This document shows, in pieces, positions 6,500 through 12,217 of a DNA stretch of 12,217 nucleotides. Source of the stretch: an uncultured Blautia sp. (GTDB taxonomy: Bacteria; Bacillota; Clostridia; Lachnospirales; Lachnospiraceae). The stretch covers positions 1 to 12,217 of the forward strand of contig CAMOXX010000062.1 of the NCBI GenBank assembly GCA_946629475.1, in the 5' to 3' direction. Under the pieces are notes generated by a model. That model did not search any database and had not been told where the DNA came from. It saw only the letters and a program-made list of their open reading frames with translations. Made by a program: the position numbers and the translations under genes. Numbering within the stretch: the stretch's first letter is position 1; each line of letters begins with the position of its first letter.

Positions 6500-9295
6500 A
6501 TGGCGAAGATACCAGAAAAATACAAGAATTATACATTCAATGAGAATGACTATCTTCCTGAAAAGTATGAGGTGGCGGACAAAGAAAAGGAAGAGCTGAT
6601 CCGAAAGCTGGCCAAGCTGATCACGGATGATATCTCCTTCCACAAAGCTTCGGATATTCAGAATGAAGATCCGGACTTCTGGCTGCTGGACAAGCTGCTC
6701 ACCAAGGAAGAAATCAGATTCATGCTTTCTTTCAAAAAGAAGAGAGTGGTAAAGCTGACCGTTGGCCAGCTGGCGAAGCGCAACAATATGACGGTGCAGG
6801 AAGCCAAGAGAATGGCGCACCATATCTGTGAGATCGGCTTGCTGGAATTCGACCGCGAAAATGAACAGCACAGAAGGCAGTACTTTATCCCGAAGTGGGT
6901 GGTTGGCAGCGGCGAATACATGATGATGAACGGCAGGCTGCTGGAAAAGCATCCGGAGGTTGCCACCTTTTTCCACTATGCTTCCAGCGTTCCGGTAGGA
7001 AAAGTTGCCCACATGGTACCTCCGGGAGGCGGCGGACTTGGTATGCATGTCATTCCGGTGGAAAAGGCCATTGAAGCGACCGGGCAGGCGGTTTCGCTGG
7101 AAAAACTGTCCTACTGGCTGGATAAATATGACAAGTACTGCCTGGATGTCTGTTCGTGCAGACGACAGCAGAGAATCCGCGGTGAGGGCGACGGCAATGT
7201 GGAGGAGTACTACTGCATCGCGGTAGGCGACATGGCGGAATATCTGGTAGCAAGCAAGAAGGATGCCCGCTACGCGACCTATGATGAGGTGATGGAGGTA
7301 CTCCGGATTTCGGAAAAGAAGGGATATGTGCATCAGATCACAAACCTTGACGGAGAAGGCAAGATCGTCGGAATCTGCAACTGCAACAATGCTACCTGCA
7401 ATGCCCTCCGCACATCCCAGCTCTTTAATACCCCGAACATGTCCGCATCGGCATACCGCGCCCATGTAGACAAGGAAAAATGCGTGGCATGCGGAAAGTG
7501 TGTGGAAGTATGTCCGGTGGGAGCTGCAAAACTGGGACAGAAGCTCTGTCTTTCCGACGGATCGGAAATCAGCTATCCGAAGATGGAGCTCCCGAACCTG
7601 AAAAAATGGGGACCGGAAAAATGGAACCGCAATTTCCGCGACGACGCGAAGATCAACGTTTACGAGACAGGAACAGCTCCGTGCAAAACGGCATGTCCGG
7701 CACATCTGGCGGTACAGGGATACATCCGCATGGCAGCAGAAGGAAGATATCTGGATGCCCTGAAGCTGATCAAACAGGACAATCCATTCCCGGCAGTGTG
7801 CGGTGCAATCTGCAACCGGCGCTGTGAGGACCGCTGCACCCGCGGAACCATCGACAGTCCGGTGGCTATCGATGAGATCAAAAAATTTATCGCGGCTCAG
7901 GAGCTGAAGGAAGAAAACCGGTACATCCCGGAGTGCATGAATGATATTGGAAAGCAGTGGGGAGACGAATTCAAAGTGGCCGTCATCGGGGCGGGCCCGG
8001 CAGGACTTTCCGCGGCTTACTATCTGCGCCTCAACGGATATCCGGTAACCGTATTCGAAAAAGAAAACGAACCCGGCGGCATGCTGCGATATGGGATTCC
8101 TTCCTTCCGCCTGGAGCGGGATGTGATCCGGGCAGAGATCGATGTGATCCGCGCGATGGGAGCGGATATAAAATGCGGAGTTGAGGTCGGAAAGGATATT
8201 ACTCTCGATGACCTGAGAGCGCAGGGATACAAGGCTTTCTTCGTGGCGATCGGCATGCAGGCCGGACGCCAGGCAGGGATCCCGGGTGAAAAGTATGCCG
8301 AGTCCGGTGTGGATTTCCTTCGGAGAGCCAATGCAGGTACCGAAAAGCTGCTCTCCGGAAAGACGGTCGTGATCGGCGGCGGAAATGTGGCGATGGATGT
8401 GGCCAGGACGGCTCTCCGCGCCGGCAGCAGCGCTGTAGAGATGTACTGTCTGGAAAGTCCGGAGGAAATGCCTGCGGCGAAGGATGAGATTGCGGAGGCA
8501 AAAGAGGAAGGAATCGTCATCGGAAATGGATGGGGACCGAAGGAGATCCTTATCAGACGCGGTAAAATCAAGGGAATTGTCCTCAAAAAGTGCACCCGGG
8601 TCTTTGATGAAGAGCACAGGTTTGCTCCGCAGTATGACGAAGAAGACTGCATGACCGTTGAATGCGATAATGTACTTTTGTCCATCGGACAGGCGCCGGT
8701 ATGGGGAGACCTTCTGAAGGATTCGAAGGTGGAGCTGCGCAGCGGCGGAACGGCTGTCGCTGATCCGGTCACTCTGCAGACGGCAGAGCCGGATATCTTT
8801 GTGGGCGGTGATATTTTCCACGGAGCACGCTTTGCGATCGATGCCATTGCGGACGGCCGCGAAGGCATGGTCAGCATCAAGCGGTTTATTCATCCGGGGC
8901 AGAGCCTGACCCTGGCGAGAGACAGGAGAGAGTTTATCGAGCTTGACCGGGACAACATCCGGATCGAAAGCTATGATAATGCAGAGCGGCAGGTGCCGGG
9001 CATGAAGCCTGGAGAGGCCTCGAAAACGTACGAAGATCTCCGCCTTCCGCTGACGGAGGAGCAGGTGAAGGCGGAGGCAAACCGGTGTCTGAAGTGCGGA
9101 GCCACGGTGGTGGATACCAACCGCTGCATCGGATGCGGACTCTGCACTACCCGCTGCGAATTTGACGCGATTCACCTCAGCCGGGATCTGCCGGAGAACA
9201 CCCGCATGCTTACGGCGGAGGAGAGCAAGCTGAAAGCAATCCTGCCCTACGCGCTGAAGCGGGAGATCAAAATCAGAATGGGAAAGAAAAACTGA
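6500..9295 (+). CDS. Multi-domain Fe-S/FAD/NAD(P) oxidoreductase with GltD-like core
   Basis: A 931-residue soluble protein, far longer than GltD or NfnB-type subunits (about 450-500). Residues about 1-130 are Lys/Glu-rich and contain a helix-turn-helix-like segment (V-G-Q-L-A-K-R-N-N-M-T near 90). Residues 130-320 form a Cys-rich part I cannot name, with C218-S-C220-R-R, C239, C293-N-C295 and C300. A [4Fe-4S] ferredoxin motif follows (C328-xx-C331-xx-C334-xxx-C338-P). Next is the GltD-type Fe-S domain (C395, C399, C434, C438, C442, C446), an FAD fold (G497-A-G-P-A-G502), an NAD(P) fold (G626-G-G-N-V-A-M-D) and a second FAD contact (G769-G-D771). The C-terminus has C863-xx-C866 and another cluster motif (C876, C879, C882, C886). 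It probably moves electrons between NAD(P)H and ferredoxin or a partner enzyme; the partner is unknown. It is the first gene of an operon, ending 4 nt before hypB. A regulatory or redox-sensing role for the N-terminus is possible but inferred. Confidence 0.85.
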   Translation: MAKIPEKYKNYTFNENDYLPEKYEVADKEKEELIRKLAKLITDDISFHKASDIQNEDPDFWLLDKLLTKEEIRFMLSFKKKRVVKLTVGQLAKRNNMTVQEAKRMAHHICEIGLLEFDRENEQHRRQYFIPKWVVGSGEYMMMNGRLLEKHPEVATFFHYASSVPVGKVAHMVPPGGGGLGMHVIPVEKAIEATGQAVSLEKLSYWLDKYDKYCLDVCSCRRQQRIRGEGDGNVEEYYCIAVGDMAEYLVASKKDARYATYDEVMEVLRISEKKGYVHQITNLDGEGKIVGICNCNNATCNALRTSQLFNTPNMSASAYRAHVDKEKCVACGKCVEVCPVGAAKLGQKLCLSDGSEISYPKMELPNLKKWGPEKWNRNFRDDAKINVYETGTAPCKTACPAHLAVQGYIRMAAEGRYLDALKLIKQDNPFPAVCGAICNRRCEDRCTRGTIDSPVAIDEIKKFIAAQELKEENRYIPECMNDIGKQWGDEFKVAVIGAGPAGLSAAYYLRLNGYPVTVFEKENEPGGMLRYGIPSFRLERDVIRAEIDVIRAMGADIKCGVEVGKDITLDDLRAQGYKAFFVAIGMQAGRQAGIPGEKYAESGVDFLRRANAGTEKLLSGKTVVIGGGNVAMDVARTALRAGSSAVEMYCLESPEEMPAAKDEIAEAKEEGIVIGNGWGPKEILIRRGKIKGIVLKKCTRVFDEEHRFAPQYDEEDCMTVECDNVLLSIGQAPVWGDLLKDSKVELRSGGTAVADPVTLQTAEPDIFVGGDIFHGARFAIDAIADGREGMVSIKRFIHPGQSLTLARDRREFIELDRDNIRIESYDNAERQVPGMKPGEASKTYEDLRLPLTEEQVKAEANRCLKCGATVVDTNRCIGCGLCTTRCEFDAIHLSRDLPENTRMLTAEESKLKAILPYALKREIKIRMGKKN

Positions 9296-9299
9296 CGAT

Positions 9300-9992
9300 A
9301 TGGAAATATTGGATGTAAAAGCAAATCTGATACAGGACAATGATCAGGAGGCGGCCTGTCTCCGGCGTTCGCTGGAGAAAAGCCGGACCTTCCTGGTAAA
9401 CCTGATGGGCTCCCCGGGAGCCGGAAAGACCTCGGTGCTTACCGAGACGATCCGGCTCCTCAAGGAGCGGTATTCTATTGGGGTAATGGAAGCGGATGTG
9501 GATTCGGACGTGGACGCAAGAGCCATGGAACGGCTGGGCGTCCGGACGATTCAGCTGCATACCGGGGGTTCCTGCCATATGGATGCCAGAATGACCGGAG
9601 ACGGCCTTGCCGCCTTGAATCCGGAGGATCTGGATATCGTATTTCTGGAGAATGTAGGGAACCTGGTGTGCCCGGCCGAGTTCGATGTCGGACAGGCTCT
9701 TCGTGTCATGATTCTGTCGGTGCCGGAAGGGGACGACAAGCCGCTCAAGTACCCCCTGATGTTTTCGGTCTCGGACTGCCTGCTGGTGAATAAAACCGAT
9801 ACATCGGAGATTTTCGACTTCGATCTGGATCGATGCACCGCAAATGTCCGGAGGCTGAATGCGGAGATGCCGGTATTTCCGGTGGCAGCTGTTGACGGAA
9901 GGGGGATCCCGGAGTGGACAGAGTGGCTGGCGGACCGGGTGGAAGACTGGAAAAAGAAGATGGAGGTGGCAGATCATGGCAGTGACGATTGA
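9300..9992 (+). CDS. hypB: HypB-type nickel-insertion GTPase, first copy
   Basis: A 230-residue G3E-family GTPase of the HypB type, which hands Ni(II) to metalloenzymes, classically [NiFe] hydrogenase, together with HypA. Visible features are the P-loop G37-S-P-G-A-G-K43-T-S, the switch region E-A-D-V-D-S-D-V-D-A, the metal-site residues C92-H93 and C124 (in E-N-V-G-N-L-V-C-P-A), E-G-D-D-K-P-L-K-Y-P (143-152) and the guanine-specificity motif N164-K-T-D167. It lacks the His-rich stretch or the C-x-x-C-G-C nickel site found at the N-terminus of some HypB proteins. The ATG at 9300 lies 4 nt after the oxidoreductase stop with only a weak Shine-Dalgarno, so its translation is probably coupled to that gene. 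Its end overlaps the second hypB by 17 nt. The tail after residue 212 is Lys/Asp-rich and slightly longer than that of the second copy. Family assignment is secure; the target enzyme is not. Confidence 0.92.
   Translation: MEILDVKANLIQDNDQEAACLRRSLEKSRTFLVNLMGSPGAGKTSVLTETIRLLKERYSIGVMEADVDSDVDARAMERLGVRTIQLHTGGSCHMDARMTGDGLAALNPEDLDIVFLENVGNLVCPAEFDVGQALRVMILSVPEGDDKPLKYPLMFSVSDCLLVNKTDTSEIFDFDLDRCTANVRRLNAEMPVFPVAAVDGRGIPEWTEWLADRVEDWKKKMEVADHGSDD
9962..9967 (+). promoter_or_regulatory. Shine-Dalgarno site of the second hypB
   Basis: GGAGGT lies inside the end of the first hypB, 8 nt before the ATG at 9976. It decides this start: the same frame is open to 9859, but the upstream part does not look like HypB. 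Confidence 0.75.
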
Positions 9993-10623
9993 ACTGCATA
10001 AAACAGTGACCGCCTCCAATGACGCGGATGCACAGGCGCTCCGGGAGGAGCTTGCACACAGAGGAATCCTCCTGGTGAACCTGATGAGTTCACCGGGAAG
10101 CGGCAAAACAACGCTTCTGTCGAGGACGATCACGGATCTTCCGGAAACATCCATCGCTGTTCTGGAGGCGGACATTGATTCGGATGTGGATGCACAGAGG
10201 ATCGAAGCCCTCGGCGCAAAGGCTCTTCAACTTCACACGGACGGCATGTGTCATGTGGATGCGGGAATGACGGCGCAGGGAATGGCCGCACTGGGGAAAG
10301 CAGGATGTGACATCGTGTTCCTGGAGAATGTCGGGAATCTGATCTGTCCTGCGGAGTTTGACACCGGAGCGCATAAGAATGTGATGCTTCTCTCAGTTCC
10401 GGAGGGAGATGACAAGCCGCTGAAATACCCGCTGATGTTCCAGAAAAGTGACGCGCTTGTGATTACCAAGATGGATGCGCTTTCGTATTTCAACTTTGAT
10501 CTGGAGGCGGCAAAACGGCGGGCAATGCACCTGAACCCGGACATCCGGATTTTCTGTGTGTCAGCCAGAACGGGAGAAGGAATGGATGCCTGGGAGGAGT
10601 GGCTTTTGTCATGCATGAATTAG
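9976..10623 (+). CDS. hypB: HypB-type nickel-insertion GTPase, second copy
   Basis: A 215-residue HypB paralogue of the preceding gene. It shares long identical blocks with it (for example E-N-V-G-N-L, C-P-A-E-F-D, E-G-D-D-K-P-L-K-Y-P-L-M-F). It carries P-loop S39-P-G-S-G-K44-T-T, C92-H93 and C124 as putative nickel ligands, and the family-typical C-terminal S-A-R-T-G-E-G-M-D-x-W. The guanine-specificity motif is T164-K-M-D167 instead of N-K-x-D. This copy looks closer to classical HypB around A-L-S-Y-F-N-F-D (168-175) than the first copy. The divergence between the copies suggests an old tandem duplication and perhaps a heterodimer or two targets, since HypB works as a dimer; this is inference. 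Its start overlaps the first copy by 17 nt and its end overlaps hypA by 13 nt. Confidence 0.93.
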   Translation: MAVTIELHKTVTASNDADAQALREELAHRGILLVNLMSSPGSGKTTLLSRTITDLPETSIAVLEADIDSDVDAQRIEALGAKALQLHTDGMCHVDAGMTAQGMAALGKAGCDIVFLENVGNLICPAEFDTGAHKNVMLLSVPEGDDKPLKYPLMFQKSDALVITKMDALSYFNFDLEAAKRRAMHLNPDIRIFCVSARTGEGMDAWEEWLLSCMN

Positions 10624-10991
10624 GGATTGTTCTGCACGTTATGAAAACGCTGGAGGACCTGGCCCCGGAGCATGGGATTACTTCGATCGGGTCGGTGACG
10701 CTGGAGATCGGAGAGGTGTCCGGCATCATGTATGAGCAGTTTACGGACTGCTGGAATTATTTCCGCAAACGGCACCCGCTCCTGGAATCGTCAGAACTGA
10801 AGATCTCGGTCCTCCCTGCGGTAACGTTCTGTGAGGACTGCAAAAAAACGTACGAGACCGTCCGCTATGGCAGGATATGCCCGTACTGCGGCAGTCCGGA
10901 GACATATCTGGTGACCGGAAATGAATGCAGCATTAAAGAAATTGAAGCCGAACAACAGCAGGAGGAAACAGAGACAACATGTACGAGCTGA
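10611..10991 (+). CDS. hypA: HypA nickel metallochaperone
   Basis: A 126-residue HypA, the small nickel chaperone that docks with HypB and the target enzyme. The start at 10611 is required because the N-terminal M-H2-E3 motif supplies the nickel-binding amine and His2; an upstream in-frame GTG would destroy it. GGGAGGAG at 10592-10599 serves as the Shine-Dalgarno. The structural zinc site is C74-xx-C77 and C90-xx-C93, and the HypA core V-x-L-E-I-G-E-V-S-G is at 29-38. After about residue 112 there is an unusual Gln/Glu/Thr-rich tail containing C124. The gene overlaps the second hypB by 13 nt and the transporter by 13 nt, so all are probably made in fixed proportion. HypC, HypD, HypE and HypF, which build the Fe(CN)2CO part of [NiFe] hydrogenase, are not in the window. 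Confidence 0.95.
   Translation: MHELGIVLHVMKTLEDLAPEHGITSIGSVTLEIGEVSGIMYEQFTDCWNYFRKRHPLLESSELKISVLPAVTFCEDCKKTYETVRYGRICPYCGSPETYLVTGNECSIKEIEAEQQQEETETTCTS
10960..10965 (+). promoter_or_regulatory. Shine-Dalgarno-like site of the MFS gene
   Basis: AGGAGG lies inside the 3' end of hypA, 13 nt before the ATG at 10979. The spacing is longer than ideal, so re-initiation after hypA may contribute. Confidence 0.5.
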
Positions 10992-12145
10992 CAATTAAAG
11001 CGGCGTTTACCGGTTATGTGGTTCAGGCAGTCGTAAATAATTTTCTGCCGCTCCTGTTTATACAGATGCAGAAGGAATTTGGAATTCCGCTTTCTCAGAT
11101 AACATTGCTGATCACAATCAATTTCCTGATTCAGCTGATTGTAGACCTGGCTTCGGCACCTGTGATTGAAAAAATCGGCTACAGGGCTTCCATGCTCATC
11201 TCCAACGCCAGCGTCATTGCGGGATTTTTGCTCCTGACCGTTCTTCCGGGGCGGTTTGCAGATCCTTTTGCCGGAATCCTGACTGCCGTATGCATCTATG
11301 CAATCGGAGGAGGACTGCAGGAGGTGCTGGTGAGTCCCATCGTTGAGGCGTGCCCGACAAAGAATAAAGAAGCGGCCATGAGCCTTCTGCATTCGTTCTA
11401 CTGCTGGGGGCACATGGCGGTTGTCATCCTGAGCACGGTTTTCTTCCGGCTGGCCGGAATCCAGAACTGGAGAATACTGGCAGTTCTCTGGTGCGCTGTG
11501 CCGCTGGTTGATTTTATACTGTTTACATTTGTTCCGATCGCAAGCCTTGAGGCAGGGCAGGATACCGGGAAGAGCGGTTTTGGAATGCTGTTTTCAAACA
11601 GGTTCTTCTGGGTGATGATGCTGATGATGCTGTGTGCGGGAGCTTCGGAGCAGGCGGTAAGCCAATGGGCGTCCGCCTTCGCGGAGAGCGGACTTGGCGT
11701 GTCGAAGCAGCTCGGAGATATTCTGGGGCCCATGCTGTTCGCTCTGTGCATGGGCACGTCCAGAACGATCTATGGCGTCTTGGGACATAAGCTGGATCTG
11801 AACCGGTTTATGGGCATTTCAACCGCACTGTGTATTTCCGCGTATGTCATAATCATGGCTGTCCGGAATCCGGTGATCACCCTTCTGGGGTGCGCACTGG
11901 TCGGCTTTTCCGTGGGAATTTTCTGGCCCGGGACGTTCAGCATCGCCGCGTCAGGCCTGAAGAACGGAGGTACCCTCATGTTTGCTCTGCTGGCGCTTGC
12001 CGGGGATGTCGGATGCTCGGGAGGCCCGACTTTTGCCGGGGCGGTAATGTCACTTGCCGGCGGAAATATGAGGCTGGGAATCGGGGCGGCTGTGATATTC
12101 CCGGTACTGATGGGAGTGGGGCTGGCCGCACGCCGGAAGTGCTGA
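10979..12145 (+). CDS. MFS transporter, 12 membrane segments, substrate unknown
   Basis: A 388-residue inner-membrane protein of the major facilitator superfamily. About 12 hydrophobic segments can be counted, at roughly 8-30, 42-60, 72-90, 98-120, 140-160, 167-188, 207-228, 248-266, 278-296, 299-321, 330-352 and 366-384. A hydrophilic loop around 189-203 divides the two halves. The loop after segment 2 (D-L-A-S-A-P-V-I-E-K-I-G-Y-R) corresponds to the MFS loop 2-3 signature. G-G-G-L-Q-E-V-L-V-S-P (110-120) and N-K-E-A-A-M-S-L-L-H-S-F (129-140) resemble the FucP-like sugar-permease branch, so a sugar or small organic solute is plausible, but I cannot assign it. It is the last gene of the operon, overlapping hypA by 13 nt and followed by a terminator. 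Nickel is not usually carried by this branch, so its link to the nickel genes is unexplained. Confidence 0.88.
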   Translation: MYELTIKAAFTGYVVQAVVNNFLPLLFIQMQKEFGIPLSQITLLITINFLIQLIVDLASAPVIEKIGYRASMLISNASVIAGFLLLTVLPGRFADPFAGILTAVCIYAIGGGLQEVLVSPIVEACPTKNKEAAMSLLHSFYCWGHMAVVILSTVFFRLAGIQNWRILAVLWCAVPLVDFILFTFVPIASLEAGQDTGKSGFGMLFSNRFFWVMMLMMLCAGASEQAVSQWASAFAESGLGVSKQLGDILGPMLFALCMGTSRTIYGVLGHKLDLNRFMGISTALCISAYVIIMAVRNPVITLLGCALVGFSVGIFWPGTFSIAASGLKNGGTLMFALLALAGDVGCSGGPTFAGAVMSLAGGNMRLGIGAAVIFPVLMGVGLAARRKC

Positions 12146-12184
12146 GAAAAAATTATCAGACTTTTTTATAAAGCTGTTGAATCA

Positions 12185-12217
12185 AAAACGCAGAGGCCAT
12201 TTTAACCTCTGCGTTTT
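12185..12217 (+). terminator. Rho-independent terminator of the nickel operon
   Basis: AAAACGCAGAGG (12185-12196) pairs perfectly with CCTCTGCGTTTT (12206-12217) around a 9-base loop. The 3' arm ends in a T run that reaches the window edge. It lies 40 bases after the MFS stop and closes the five-gene unit. The symmetric A and T ends would also allow termination from the other side. Confidence 0.9.

Noticed and set aside
6325..6543. 72-codon plus-strand frame overlapping the start of the oxidoreductase
   Set aside because: Cys/His/Arg-rich chance composition in an A+T-rich promoter region, no ribosome site, and it runs into the real gene in another frame.
6479..9340. A 953-codon open frame on the minus strand opposite the oxidoreductase
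   Set aside because: Its product is rich in Arg, Ser, His and Phe without domains, it has no ribosome site, and it mirrors the codon bias of the clearly real plus-strand gene with its Fe-S, FAD and NAD(P) motifs.
9859..9975. Longer form of the second HypB starting at 9859
   Set aside because: The extra residues lie within the first hypB gene, are Arg/Trp-rich and unlike HypB; a good Shine-Dalgarno supports the start at 9976.
9273..10175. A 300-codon minus-strand frame opposite the two hypB genes
   Set aside because: Shadow of two well-conserved GTPase genes; no recognisable motif and no ribosome site.

Overview
The window looks like a chromosomal segment of an anaerobic Firmicute, most likely Lachnospiraceae or a related Clostridia. 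This is inferred from the protein style (SbcCD, SfsA, a GltD-type Fe-S flavoprotein with HypA/HypB), from purine-rich Shine-Dalgarno sites and from tightly overlapping operons. No rRNA, tRNA, CRISPR array, insertion sequence or phage gene was recognised.

Left part (1-1480): a set of genes with altered ends. The window opens in a partial reading frame that is interrupted by one in-frame stop and ends at 254. Next come a YbaK/ProX-type aminoacyl-tRNA deacylase (275-691) that stops short of the family's usual C-terminus, and SfsA (688-1344), whose start codon overlaps the deacylase stop and whose last ~17 residues do not look like the family. A 41-residue orphan frame (1378-1503) fills the gap before sbcD.

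Middle part (1481-6266): sbcD and sbcC overlap by 14 nt and encode the two subunits of the SbcCD (Mre11/Rad50-type) DNA-end nuclease, with all key motifs intact. A long perfect hairpin separates sbcC from a convergent small gene on the minus strand. That gene encodes a 105-residue secreted acidic protein with five D-W-x-x-W repeats, partly encoded by an exact 33-bp tandem duplication. I do not recognise its family.

Right part (6500-12145): a compact five-gene plus-strand operon closed by a clear Rho-independent terminator. It encodes a 931-residue multi-domain Fe-S/FAD/NAD(P) oxidoreductase, two tandem HypB-type nickel-chaperone GTPases, HypA and a 12-TM MFS transporter. The last four genes overlap by 13-17 nt, which points to coupled translation. 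HypA and HypB deliver nickel to metalloenzymes, classically [NiFe] hydrogenase, but no hydrogenase subunit, hypCDEF or other nickel enzyme lies in the window. The operon therefore looks like a dedicated nickel-insertion module tied to an unusual flavin/Fe-S electron-transfer protein, and it is the most interesting part of the window. By eye it is clearly richer in G+C than sbcCD.
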